Source of the DNA: a virus | IMG/VR virus record: IMGVR_UViG_3300024999_000110 | Coordinates: 1-60,243 of that record | Length of the DNA stretch: 60,243 nt | Direction: 5' to 3' (one strand) | Shown: piece by piece, positions 7,823 through 15,554 of the stretch | Layout: every line of letters begins with the position of its first letter | How positions within the stretch are numbered: the first letter of the stretch is position 1 | Program-made: the position numbers and the translations under genes | The notes under the pieces: model-generated | Database searches by the model: none | What the model saw: only the letters and a program-made list of their open reading frames with translations | Told to the model about the DNA's origin: nothing

Positions 7823-8158
7823 TTAAAAGAGTAATCGAGCTAAAACATCATTGTCATTAATCAATACATAAGAGTCGTCATCTTTGCCAGGCATTGATAC
7901 GCCGGCATATCGAGAGTAACTAATCTTATCGCCAACTTCTGCCCAGGCAACTCCGTCATCAAGGTCTTTCCAGGCAGTAGGTCCGATGGCAATCAAGGTT
8001 CCTACTGTAGCGGCTTGCTGTTCTTTTTCCCGAATTGTTTCAGGCAAATAGATTCCGCCCTTAGTCTTTTCTTCAACCTTCTCAGGAAGTACTAACAAGT
8101 GTCCGCCAGTCGGTAAGATGCCAGATTGATTAATATCCATAATGTGTTCGTCGCTCAT
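7823..8158 (-). CDS. GroES-like co-chaperonin (Cpn10)
   Basis: 111 residues. LPTGGHLLVLPEKVEEKTKG at 16-35 matches the Cpn10 opening (P-x-x-D/G-x-(V/L)-(V/L)-V). GGIYLPET follows in place of the mobile loop, then GTLIAIGP, EVGDKISYSRYAG and the closing YVLINDNDVLARL, all GroES signatures. It would cap host GroEL, as T4 Gp31 does, to fold phage proteins, most likely the capsid protein encoded three genes later. Placement inside the head operon supports this. No GroEL gene is seen in the window. Confidence 0.8.
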   Translation of the reverse strand: MSDEHIMDINQSGILPTGGHLLVLPEKVEEKTKGGIYLPETIREKEQQAATVGTLIAIGPTAWKDLDDGVAWAEVGDKISYSRYAGVSMPGKDDDSYVLINDNDVLARLLF

Positions 8159-8205
8159 AATTATTACCCTTTTAAATAATTGTTATTCTCAACAAATGTG
8201 TATGC

Positions 8206-8460
8206 TTAGTAACCACTACGCTCGTCAACGTCATTCTCTACAGAATCACCTTCAAAGGAAATATTCAATATTTGATCAAGCCCTTCAATATTTCCAACAA
8301 TCCTATTTGTCATGCCATGAGTCTCATATGCATTTTTGCCAATAGTATTTCCATTACTTAACTTATTTTCCATAACCTTACGAACTTTTCTAAGTTCTGT
8401 AAGAATCTCTGTTGTGACTGCATTAGTTTTCCATTCTTGGAATTGTTCACTAGTTAGCAT
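8206..8460 (-). CDS. Small helical hypothetical protein, 84 aa
   Basis: Predominantly helical (WKTNAVTTEILTELRKVRKVM) with an acidic tail, no signal or membrane segment. It lies between the portal-side 55-residue gene and the GroES-like gene in the head operon. Members at this position in other phages are often short conserved proteins of unknown role. Nothing in the sequence gives a function. Confidence 0.5.
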   Translation of the reverse strand: MLTSEQFQEWKTNAVTTEILTELRKVRKVMENKLSNGNTIGKNAYETHGMTNRIVGNIEGLDQILNISFEGDSVENDVDERSGY

Positions 8461-8470
8461 CGTAATGTCC

Positions 8471-8638
8471 TCAATTCTGATTAGCTTTCTCCAATTCTTT
8501 CTTCCTCTTAGTTGCAGCAGTTGTTACATTTCCAGCATAAAAAACATTCTTGTCTGAAGCATCATTCTTATTTTTACCCAAACCAAGTGCACGTAAAAAA
8601 GAAAACGTACCTTTCTTCTTCTTGTCTAATTCATCCAT
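8471..8638 (-). CDS. Small basic hypothetical protein, 55 aa
   Basis: A complete frame from ATG 8638 to TGA 8471 fills the gap between the portal and the 84-residue gene, with GGAGACAAT just upstream. The product is Lys-rich (DKKKKG near the N-terminus, TKRKKELEK near the C-terminus) and would be disordered to helical. Its position and ribosome site support a real gene; function unknown. Confidence 0.5.
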   Translation of the reverse strand: MDELDKKKKGTFSFLRALGLGKNKNDASDKNVFYAGNVTTAATKRKKELEKANQN

Positions 8639-8647
8639 ATTGTCTCC

Positions 8648-10858
8648 TTAACTATATTCACGTTCAATCGTACTTTCTTTTAATCCACCAGGTGCTTTGC
8701 CAAGACTTTGCTGAGATCGTCCAAGCTCAAGCTGTCCAGAGATTTGCTTATCTTTAAGAGCTAAATCTATAACCTCATTGTCCATATCTGCAATTGTCTT
8801 CTCTTGCTCGAGTTGCGCTTTTGGAATATTTTCTATAATTTGCTGTGTTTCTGCATTTAATTTAGCGACCTTCGCCTGAAGTTCTGCAAGCTCAGCTTGG
8901 AGTTTCTGCATAGCGAGTTGTTCAGCTGGATCAGGCTGGTCTTCTGCAGGAAAGAATCTCTCAACATCTTCGATATCAAGTGCAAGTAAATACTGTCGCA
9001 AGATTTCCTGGTCATTCAATCCTTGACCCCGCAACTCTAGCATGGCTTTAGCCTTGAGCAACCGCTGCATCATTGTGGTGCTGTTCGGATCACTAACTGG
9101 CACAACATCAAAGTCTGCACTAGAGAAGTCTGCCTGAACAATTGCATTACTATCATCGAGAACAGCCTTATAAGTCATCTGATCTAGATAAAGAGCATTC
9201 AGCCTCCGTAACTTTATGAACTCTTTATACTGGCTACGATAAAGTCTCTTATGGATGGCACTGTAGACTTGTAAGCCTTGTTCAATCAATGCAAGAACAG
9301 ATTCAGCCGGAACATTCGCGCCTGGAGAATTACCAGCAAGAATCTCTGTCATGCCGGCAAGTTCTTTGCCACTCTCGATTAGCAGTCCGAGCAATTGGAA
9401 AAGAACATTACTTGGCTCACGTACTGGCATTGGGAAGATGTTCTTGCGAAGATCGTCGCCCGTTGCATCAACTGGCTTCCACTCTCCGGACTTAACCTGA
9501 ATGGATTTGCCTCTACCCAGTTTAAGGCCTCTTCCCAGAAAACCGCTTTGTCGATTTGATAAAGTACCCGCATCCAGCAACTGATTAATAACTGTGTTTA
9601 TGGCTGAGTTACTGCTCATCAAAAGTGAGCCAAACCCCATGCCATAAAAGCCACCATCAATCGCAGGCATGAAAATAAAGCGAGTAAAATACTGTTCAGG
9701 AATTATTTTAACAATCGGTCCGTCTGGATCAGTTATTCCGCTTTCATCAGACTTGCGAATAATTCCATCCGTGGCAAACCGAGGAGAAATCCTTACTAAC
9801 TTCTGTGATTGTTCATGAACAGTTACTACATAAGGCTCTTGATAACCATCCCCATCCAGGTCATACCACCGATGTTGCTCAAGGAACAAATGTGGAGTAT
9901 CTTCATCTACATCGGCAGTCTTATCGCTAGTTGCTTGACCAAGCTCGGCTACATCAAACTTGATAAAGATTCCAGAATTAATTCGCTCAACAATTTCATT
10001 ATGATACAAATAGATTCTATGTGTAACTCGTGGAGCCCGTTCCAGTGATTCAGCAAAATAATTTACAACCAAATCATCAGCAAAGACTATCTGAGATACG
10101 GACTTCCGCTCAATTGAATCGAAGTAACTCTTTTTGAACACACAACCGATTGCTGGCAACGTAAAAAGTAGCTGATCAACTCCTTCTTCCCAGTCTTCCA
10201 TTAGCGATAGAAGCTGGAAAGACATAAACTGAGAAATGCGGTTGGCTTTGTCGAACTTACGGTTGTCTGGATCAGTCCCTATTACCTTGCCTTTGACAAC
10301 CTCGTTACCTTTGATCAGTTCAGGATATGCTCTAGCAGCAAACTGGATACAAGCATTAATTATTAATGGATACTTAACATTGGCAACAACTTCGCCTGCG
10401 TAGACTTTCTTCTTTACGAGCAACTTAGCAAGATCGATGATCTGCACATTGAGTGCTTCCCATTCAGTGCGGCTAGCTAGATCAAGCTTATATCCCTCAA
10501 GTACTTTGGTTGTAATATCTGCTAAGGTTTCCTTATTTTGTTTGTCTGCCAAGTTTGTGATAAGTACAACTGCTTCAGCTCGGAGAGCTTCTTTTTCAAC
10601 AAGAGCAGTTGTAATAGGATCAACTTGAACGGGAGCAATTATATCTTCAATTGGTTCTTCAGTTGCCCAAAAGGGAACTTGGCCACTTAGGCTGGCTTGT
10701 TCAGTGTCTGGCAAGTTTGTGCCCGTATTCAAGGTTGAGTTGGTTCGTGTAGGCAGCTTCGCTGCTTGGCCAGCTATAATTGCATTAGCCATCGGAGTCG
10801 CTGGATTGCCTGGATCAACAAGTTCCTCTACAGGAAATTCAAAACCATTATTAGCCAT
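8648..10858 (-). CDS. Portal protein
   Basis: 736 residues, the size range of podovirus portals. After a roughly 90-residue polar N-terminal extension, the core has the clip/wing pattern: a helical LSLMEDWEEGVDQLL, then GCVFKKSYFD, strands LVVNYFAESLERAPRVTHR, HLFLEQHRWYDLDGDGYQEP, and FYGMGFGSLLMSSNSAINTV leading into stem and crown helices. The last 120 residues are a coiled coil (AELAELQAKVAKLNAETQ). It forms the dodecameric DNA channel and terminase dock. The large terminase gene lies immediately upstream. Confidence 0.8.
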   Translation of the reverse strand: MANNGFEFPVEELVDPGNPATPMANAIIAGQAAKLPTRTNSTLNTGTNLPDTEQASLSGQVPFWATEEPIEDIIAPVQVDPITTALVEKEALRAEAVVLITNLADKQNKETLADITTKVLEGYKLDLASRTEWEALNVQIIDLAKLLVKKKVYAGEVVANVKYPLIINACIQFAARAYPELIKGNEVVKGKVIGTDPDNRKFDKANRISQFMSFQLLSLMEDWEEGVDQLLFTLPAIGCVFKKSYFDSIERKSVSQIVFADDLVVNYFAESLERAPRVTHRIYLYHNEIVERINSGIFIKFDVAELGQATSDKTADVDEDTPHLFLEQHRWYDLDGDGYQEPYVVTVHEQSQKLVRISPRFATDGIIRKSDESGITDPDGPIVKIIPEQYFTRFIFMPAIDGGFYGMGFGSLLMSSNSAINTVINQLLDAGTLSNRQSGFLGRGLKLGRGKSIQVKSGEWKPVDATGDDLRKNIFPMPVREPSNVLFQLLGLLIESGKELAGMTEILAGNSPGANVPAESVLALIEQGLQVYSAIHKRLYRSQYKEFIKLRRLNALYLDQMTYKAVLDDSNAIVQADFSSADFDVVPVSDPNSTTMMQRLLKAKAMLELRGQGLNDQEILRQYLLALDIEDVERFFPAEDQPDPAEQLAMQKLQAELAELQAKVAKLNAETQQIIENIPKAQLEQEKTIADMDNEVIDLALKDKQISGQLELGRSQQSLGKAPGGLKESTIEREYS

Positions 10859-10985
10859 TAGCTCTTTCCTGAAGATTAAGTTGTATGCTTATTATATAGT
10901 AATAGCAAGTAGCGTGAAGATACAGGTAGAGTGAATATACGTGTAGGCGACTTCGTCGCTTGCAACACTTTACCTACTTAAGTTA

Positions 10986-12455
10986 TTAATAACCTGTAAC
11001 TAGACTTGTATCTTGCTGGTTGTATATTTCTGATGCCTCATAAGCCTGAAACTCCCAATAGGGCTTGGCGATTGCTCGCTTAAGTCCAGACATAATCAAG
11101 TACCTGGTGCAGTCCATAAGATGGTCCTTGTCTTTAACAATCTGACCGTTCTCATCCCGTCGATAAATACGAAACTCACTAAACCAATTAACCAGCGAAC
11201 CAAATACTTTTAGTCTGTTAGTACTCAGCATTTGCCACACAGCATACAGGCCAGCTTCAACAGATTTGTTGGCATTCTCAAGGTCAAGACCTAAACCTAG
11301 GTATTGTTCAAAAAGTTGCTTTCCGTCATCTTGACTGCGGCCATGTGCAGCTGAATCAACCACACCAGGAATCCATGTTCCACGAGCCTTAATGGCATCT
11401 GCATGGATCAGTGGCAACTGTTGTCCCTGGTAATATTCAGAATACAGATAAGTTATGTTACTAGTCGGATCTGTGGCTGCCCAAACAGTGGCAGTCTTCT
11501 TCCAGCCAACATCCAACGCATAACAGCGAAGCCAATGATCGGGAATAGCAAAATCAGCGACAGTGATATTAGATTCGAGGATTGGATAAATTGCACCAGC
11601 CCCAAGTTGTGGAACACCCTTCGACCTAGCGTCTCGTTGGTGAGGTGGAAGGGCTGCCCAGAGTTTATCTTTCTGTTCTTTGGTGAGGTGTGGAGCATCA
11701 TCCCATGTCGCCTGGATTAGGAATTTGCTACCTTCTTGATTATCCTCAATCTTTCCATTCGGCATAAACTGAAGAACAGTGTCAGTTAAGCCTTCAAGAG
11801 GAGTGAATGTAAGCATAATCAAACCATTTGTCGTCATGGTCCGAGTTATACATTCAGTATAGATTGGCAATGGACATTCTTCGTCCAGCCAGATCAGGTC
11901 TTGCTCAGTTCCTTCAAAAGACTTGCGCCCTTCAGCATAAGACTTGATCTTAATACGAGATATGCCACCAGAAATATGCTTGACCAAGATCATGTCGATG
12001 GCATTAGCTACTCCGCCGGCTTTCGGACTAGTTTTGATTATATATTTTTCGGGGATAAGGCCAGTACCGTACTCTTCAGGATTGCCGATCAGCTTATACT
12101 GAACGATATCTCTGGCAGTTGTACTGGTCGTACCACATGCCCAAATAGAAACTGGTTTGGTAAATCTCTTGCCAGCCCACCAAGCAGGATATCTGCCGGT
12201 TGCATGAAGAGTTGTTTCGTATGCACCAATACCTTCGCTTTTGCCTATGCGATTTGCGGCCATGATGCAACGCTCAGAAAAGTCTGCTCCGGCTGCAAAA
12301 AATGCCATGTGCTTAGGATAGTTATTTCGACTCAGCTCGCCGTCATCTGGATAATATTGTGCAATCTTGTTTTGCTTGATCCGGATGTTTTTGGCTTGCA
12401 ATAGTTTGAGGTATTGCTCTTTGCGGTCTCTATCAAGGTGGGAAAGATCCATCAT
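10986..12455 (-). CDS. terL: Terminase large subunit
   Basis: 489 residues. The N-terminal ATPase has Walker A ANRIGKS at 67-73, an ETTLHATGRYPAWWAGKRF segment typical of this terminase branch, and Walker B LIWLDEE at 187-193 with the catalytic Glu. A coupling-motif-like LIMLTFTPLEG follows. The C-terminal nuclease starts at YALDVGW near 305, with a metal-binding Asp, and continues to DHLMDCTRY near 455. It cuts concatemers and pumps DNA into the procapsid through the portal. Its start shares one base with the stop of the small subunit. No intein or intron interrupts it. Confidence 0.9.
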   Translation of the reverse strand: MMDLSHLDRDRKEQYLKLLQAKNIRIKQNKIAQYYPDDGELSRNNYPKHMAFFAAGADFSERCIMAANRIGKSEGIGAYETTLHATGRYPAWWAGKRFTKPVSIWACGTTSTTARDIVQYKLIGNPEEYGTGLIPEKYIIKTSPKAGGVANAIDMILVKHISGGISRIKIKSYAEGRKSFEGTEQDLIWLDEECPLPIYTECITRTMTTNGLIMLTFTPLEGLTDTVLQFMPNGKIEDNQEGSKFLIQATWDDAPHLTKEQKDKLWAALPPHQRDARSKGVPQLGAGAIYPILESNITVADFAIPDHWLRCYALDVGWKKTATVWAATDPTSNITYLYSEYYQGQQLPLIHADAIKARGTWIPGVVDSAAHGRSQDDGKQLFEQYLGLGLDLENANKSVEAGLYAVWQMLSTNRLKVFGSLVNWFSEFRIYRRDENGQIVKDKDHLMDCTRYLIMSGLKRAIAKPYWEFQAYEASEIYNQQDTSLVTGY

Positions 12456-13141
12456 TATGACCTTTTAATATTGTGAAAGGGGTCAAATGATAAATCTTCT
12501 AAAATTGAAGTGTCTTCCATCAGAATGGGTTCTTCAAAATCTTCATCAGGAATAAAGAGTCCTTCTTGTTCTTCAGTACAGAATAAATCTTCCAGAGATA
12601 AATCATCCTCGTTAGCAGGCGTCGTGACAACAGCATGATCTGAGGTAAGAGGAATGGTCGTAAAGGATAGGTTTTGTCGTAAGGACTTTTTAATCTCTGG
12701 AAGATTTTTACCCCCTGTGCGATTGATAGCTTCTTCTATGGCTGCTATTTCAGCATCGAGTTCTTCGTCAGTTTTGGTTTGCAGCGTCATGTCAATGTTC
12801 AACCGATCGGGAGCCTTATATCCATTGCGATCGAGAACATCTTTGGCTGCATTAAATTGTACGGAGGCTGGTACAGCTTTGCGTGAACCAGAATTGAGAA
12901 GGTGCTCAAAGGTTGCAAGTGCTTCTTTGTTGAGGCTGACTAGCTTTTTGCGAACGTCCAAAGTTGCTTCGTGAGCCCTGTCTTGAAGGCCATTCAAGTA
13001 GGCTTGCCCTAACGGTGAACGCAGAATTGTCGATACAGAGGATTGTGCCATACCAAGACGCTCAGCGATCTCCTGATTTTTGTACCCGTTAAAGGCCATC
13101 TGGATAATGTTGCGGTGCTGGCTTTTCAGTTCTTTAAGCAT
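12455..13141 (-). CDS. terS: Terminase small subunit
   Basis: 228 residues. A helix-turn-helix fills the N-terminus: MAFNGYKNQEIAERLGMAQ then SSVSTILRSPLGQAYL. This resembles sigma-region-4-like terminase small subunits that bind the packaging site. A helical oligomerisation segment (ATLDVRKKLVSLNKEALAT) and a NAAKDVLDRNGY motif common in TerS follow; the last 100 residues are acidic and disordered. It is the first gene of the leftward late operon, next to the divergent control region, which may contain the pac/cos recognition site. Confidence 0.8.
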   Translation of the reverse strand: MLKELKSQHRNIIQMAFNGYKNQEIAERLGMAQSSVSTILRSPLGQAYLNGLQDRAHEATLDVRKKLVSLNKEALATFEHLLNSGSRKAVPASVQFNAAKDVLDRNGYKAPDRLNIDMTLQTKTDEELDAEIAAIEEAINRTGGKNLPEIKKSLRQNLSFTTIPLTSDHAVVTTPANEDDLSLEDLFCTEEQEGLFIPDEDFEEPILMEDTSILEDLSFDPFHNIKRS

Positions 13142-13246
13142 GACAAGTGATAAATAGCTCTACTGGATTAATAGGTTAAATGGATGTTGTGAACCTTTTG
13201 GAATTGTCTTATTTTACGTTGACATATTATAGTGAAAAGGTCAATA

Positions 13247-13300
13247 TTAAAATGCATAAGGCCTTAATTTTCCTGCTTTTTCCATAATGACGGCAATCAT
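13247..13300 (-). CDS. Possible 17-residue leader peptide
   Basis: ATG at 13300 is preceded, 6 bases away, by a perfect AGGAGG (13307-13312 on the minus strand); the frame MIAVIMEKAGKLRPYAF stops at TAA 13247. It is the only such site in the control region and lies about 100 bases upstream of terS. It could be a leader controlling late-gene expression or the remnant of a gene. With so few codons, chance cannot be excluded. Confidence 0.3.
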   Translation of the reverse strand: MIAVIMEKAGKLRPYAF

Positions 13301-13422
13301 ATTGAGCCTCCTATAATATGTAAGGACTGCCAAGTTAATTCTGGCTACAGTTCGGCTAATTATACTAAGATGACTGGTTGGCTAGTTATGATTGTTCCCG
13401 ATTAGTTGATGGCTGGCCTGGC

Positions 13423-13438
13423 TGTTCATAAGTGAACA
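13423..13438. promoter_or_regulatory. Palindromic operator-like site
   Basis: TGTTCA-TAAG-TGAACA is a perfect 6-bp dyad with a 4-base centre, preceded by GC. The inner 14-mer GTTCATAAGTGAAC is identical (on one strand or the other) at 4805-4818 and 29972-29985, and a variant sits at 17989-18002. Its place in the divergent control region suits a binding site for a dimeric regulator, though an RNA hairpin is also possible. Confidence 0.5.
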
Positions 13439-13473
13439 CGGTATGTATATGTACCAATTGACGGCAATGAGAA

Positions 13474-13627
13474 GTTGCTTGTTTCCGCAACTCTATATAG
13501 AAACCCTAATCCACTACAGTAGGATCGAGGCATCCACATACAGGCAGGTTACACACAATAATAATTGTTCCCGCGACATACGTCGCAACCACACAAGAGA
13601 TGCACCAGGCAAGCAGATAAATCCTGG
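13474..13627. ncRNA. Folded three-way-junction element
   Basis: Nested pairings are visible by eye. Hairpin GTTGC/GCAAC (13474-13478/13487-13491). Closing stem GCATC/GATGC (13530-13534/13599-13603). Inner stem GGTT/AACC (13547-13550/13587-13590) enclosing two hairpins, ACAAT-AATA-ATTGT (13555-13568) and GCGAC-ATAC-GTCGC (13573-13586). Then CCAGG/CCTGG (13605-13609/13623-13627). All pairs are perfect Watson-Crick. The strand is not decided by the sequence. It could be an untranslated RNA, a leader, or a DNA site such as pac. I know no matching family. Confidence 0.4.
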
Positions 13628-13769
13628 CAAACTGTGGAACATTTCAACAGATAGAATATTTTAATATGATGGGCCTGGCAACCTTGACAGCCTTCAAGCA
13701 AGTTACACTAGGCTATATTGCAAATGACCAGACAAGTTGTACCAAGCAGACTGGGGGGCAAAATAACTC

Positions 13770-13798
13770 TTGACAACCTGGACATGATGGGCTATTGT
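13770..13798 (+). promoter_or_regulatory. Early promoter, upstream copy
   Basis: TTGACA (13770-13775), exactly 17 bases, then TATTGT (13793-13798). The 17 bases AAAATAACTCTTGACAA that include the -35 box are repeated at the next promoter 80 bases downstream. It should drive the early rightward operon. Confidence 0.7.
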
Positions 13799-13849
13799 AA
13801 TTGGGAAAGGACAATTAATTAGAAAATGAAACAAGGTGGAAAATAACTC

Positions 13850-13878
13850 TTGACAATCCTTTCCACAGTTGATATACA
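13850..13878 (+). promoter_or_regulatory. Early promoter, downstream copy
   Basis: TTGACA (13850-13855), 17 bases, TATACA (13873-13878). It shares the upstream word AAAATAACTC with the 13770 promoter. Transcription should begin near 13885, about 60 bases before the first early gene. Confidence 0.75.
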
Positions 13879-13944
13879 GTAATTAACAGGCTGAGAAAAG
13901 GTCTCAGTCATAAGGAGTTAAACCCATCATAAAGGAGTTTTATC

Positions 13945-14358
13945 ATGGCAAAGTCAATATTTGTAACACTGGATACGTTGAAAACAGAGACTTCAGTCCC
14001 GGCAGTTGGTATCATGGTAAGCCATACATTGCCCCGGTCAATCTTTCCGACCTCTGAACAATTCAGCGATGAAGAAAAGTTGGTTGCATGGGCAAAGGAA
14101 AGCGGATGTCTGCATGCATGTTTGCAGAAAGGAGTACAGGCAAAGTTGATTGATGCACGAGCAACCTTCAAAGCCACAAAGAAAGGTGCTGAATGGTCAG
14201 CTGCGCTTGGACAAGAGAACGTGGACAAGATGAAATGGGAAGCTGCTGAACGTCCGGCAAGTGCCAAGAGTGACGAGCAAAAAGCCATTGAAGCTATGGC
14301 CAAACTTAGCCCGGAACAACTTGCGTCAATCATTGCAGGGATGCAAGCAAACAATTAA
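13945..14358 (+). CDS. First early protein, shared C-terminal motif
   Basis: 137 residues, preceded by AAAGGAGTTTTATC. No family recognised. The N-terminal half is mixed (VGIMVSHTLPRSIFP, then an acidic AWAKESGCLHACLQKGVQAKL helix). The C-terminal 30 residues, EQKAIEAMAKLSPEQLASII then AGMQANN, match the tails of the 25080, 33206 and 18565 products. As the first gene behind two strong promoters it is probably highly expressed at once after infection. A host-takeover or regulatory protein is plausible. Confidence 0.6.
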   Translation: MAKSIFVTLDTLKTETSVPAVGIMVSHTLPRSIFPTSEQFSDEEKLVAWAKESGCLHACLQKGVQAKLIDARATFKATKKGAEWSAALGQENVDKMKWEAAERPASAKSDEQKAIEAMAKLSPEQLASIIAGMQANN

Positions 14359-14384
14359 CAACCAAACAATTAACAACCATCTAA

Positions 14385-14415
14385 CTCGGGCATAGTCCAT
14401 AAGATTGTGCCCGAG
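14385..14415 (+). repeat. Hairpin between early genes
   Basis: CTCGGGCA (14385-14392) pairs perfectly with TGCCCGAG (14408-14415), loop 15 bases, ending just before the GAGGTGCAAGC ribosome site of the next gene. There is no U-tract, so it may protect the upstream message or tune translation of the 14431 gene rather than terminate. Confidence 0.5.
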
Positions 14416-14430
14416 CCATGAGGTGCAAGC

Positions 14431-14769
14431 ATGAAATATTCAAAACGATTCATAAGTTTCTTTAATCGAAAATCCGCGCCATACTTGCCTGAATGGGTTA
14501 TCGAAGCATGGTATGTGCAATTTAATAATGTTGACTTCCACCTGGGGGAATGTATGAAAATAGATAAACTTGCAAAGGACGTAACCTACGGAATTAGTTT
14601 TGCAAAGGCAATTAAGCTAACTTCAGATCGTGAGGAAATGAAAGTTGTTCGCTGCATATTATGCCAGGACTGTCATAATGTTAGCAGAGTGTTGAAATAC
14701 CTTGGCCTAATGCCTGAACGTTACAACAAGGCTATTCAAACTGGCATCTGCATTGAGCTGTCACGATAA
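14431..14769 (+). CDS. Hypothetical early protein, 112 aa
   Basis: GAGGTGCAAGC precedes the ATG. Basic N-terminus, then a mixed helical protein with a compact CILCQDCHN pair of CxxC-like cysteines near residue 76-82, which could bind zinc. No recognised family. It is followed at once by a strong terminator, so it and the 13945 gene form the first early transcription unit. Confidence 0.55.
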   Translation: MKYSKRFISFFNRKSAPYLPEWVIEAWYVQFNNVDFHLGECMKIDKLAKDVTYGISFAKAIKLTSDREEMKVVRCILCQDCHNVSRVLKYLGLMPERYNKAIQTGICIELSR

Positions 14770-14776
14770 TAAAAAA

Positions 14777-14934
14777 GCCTAACAACCTGTTATCAGTCTA
14801 GCCCGATTAGGTTCCTGTAACCTTTTCGGGCTTTTCTTATTGCTAATGCCTAACAGACTGTAAAATTGCCTAACAGACTGTATTGAATGACTAGTGATTA
14901 GATGGTGGTTGTATGGTCGTTCGATGGTCGTTCG
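14777..14934 (+). repeat. Short direct repeats beside the terminator
   Basis: TGCCTAACAGACTGTA occurs at 14847-14862 and 14867-14882, 20 bases apart, with a diverged copy GCCTAACAACCTGT at 14777-14790. ATGGTCGTTCG is repeated in perfect tandem at 14913-14923 and 14924-14934. They mark the left side of the candidate replication origin. Confidence 0.65.
14800..14841 (+). terminator. Intrinsic terminator of first early operon
   Basis: AGCCCGA (14800-14806) pairs with TCGGGCT (14826-14832), with an inner AGGTT/AACCT stem. TTTTCTTATT follows. It closes the 13945-14769 unit and isolates the repeat-rich region downstream from read-through. Confidence 0.8.
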
Positions 14935-15204
14935 ATGGTGAACAAGAATAACGCGACCACACGTAACCACATGGTGCCACACGTAACCACACGTAACCAC
15001 ATGGACACAGAAAACAGGCACCAAGTGTAACCATATTGGCACCACAAGTAACCAAAAGGCACCGGATGGGCACACATAATTGGCACTACCTGGCACCACA
15101 TTGGCATTGCTTGGCACCATATGGGCACAGAAGCTCTAGAAAAAGGTAATCATTTCAAAGAGTTACAAACCTGTGTGTCCAAACGTGGTCAATAGTGTCC
15201 AACC

Positions 15205-15302
15205 GTACACCACCCCCTGTGTCGTGAGTGGGAGAGGGGGTCTGTTTTAGTATTTAATTTTTTTTTTAAATACTTAAATAGAATGGTCGGGGGGAGGTGT
15301 AC
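15205..15302. repeat. Large dyad around AT-rich palindrome
   Basis: Outer arms GTACACC (15205-15211) and GGTGTAC (15296-15302) are followed inward by C-runs and G-runs that also pair. Alternatively ACCCCCT (15212-15218) pairs with AGGGGGT (15235-15241). The centre is AGTATTTAA, a T-run and TTAAATACT, itself self-complementary. The competing foldings suggest a switch or an origin-type structure. Confidence 0.55.
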
Positions 15303-15443
15303 GCACGGACTCTTTTGGCACCAACCGTACACAGCCCTAAAATTCCCCAACAATATCAACCACTTACACAAGCATCCTGTCACCAACCGTCACCAAAACA
15401 TTACCACCAATCACCAAAAACGGCACCACCAGGCACCAAACCC

Positions 15444-15472
15444 TTGACAAATGGCACCAACCCGTGTTAAAC
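15444..15472 (+). promoter_or_regulatory. Weak promoter candidate
   Basis: TTGACA at 15444-15449 is a perfect -35, but at 17 bases the -10 is only TTAAAC (15467-15472). It embeds one TGGCACCA repeat (15452-15459) in the spacer, so a repeat-binding protein could repress it. It would serve the 15555 gene. Confidence 0.35.
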
Positions 15473-15554
15473 CGTCACCAAACCGTCACCAAACCGTACC
15501 AACCGGACACAAAACGCCCGGTAACAACAAACCTCAACCAACGGAGCAACCATT

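Larger units (their letters stand above)
13142..13944. other. Divergent control region, about 800 bases, no long gene
   Basis: This gap separates the leftward late operon from the rightward early operon. It contains, from left to right, a short leftward frame with a perfect ribosome site (13247-13300), a palindrome (13423-13438), a foldable segment (13474-13627) and two tandem rightward promoters (13770, 13850) ending at the ribosome site of the 13945 gene. A packaging initiation site could also lie here because terS adjoins it. A 73-codon frame at 13443-13664 has no ribosome site and overlaps the folded segment. Confidence 0.6.
14847..15540 (+). other. Candidate replication origin, iteron-like repeats
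   Basis: This 700-base non-coding region is dense in short repeats. ACGTAACCAC occurs at 14961, 14981 and 14991. TGGCACCA occurs at 15037, 15091, 15112, 15316 and 15452 and reversed at 14972. ACCGT(C/A)ACCAA-like units crowd 15380-15510. The middle holds an AT-rich palindrome (about 15248-15275) inside a larger dyad of GTACACC (15205-15211) and GGTGTAC (15296-15302). Iterons plus a dyad plus an AT-rich unwinding segment, next to a gene for a DNA-binding-like protein, is the usual layout of an origin. No replication assay is implied. Confidence 0.45.

Noticed and set aside
13443-13664. 73-codon rightward frame in the control region
   Set aside because: No ribosome site, unlikely residue composition, and it overlaps the folded three-way-junction segment.
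14940-15510. Repeat-dense region as a CRISPR array
   Set aside because: Repeats are 8-12 bases, irregularly spaced and of several kinds, without constant spacer length; an iteron-like origin fits better.
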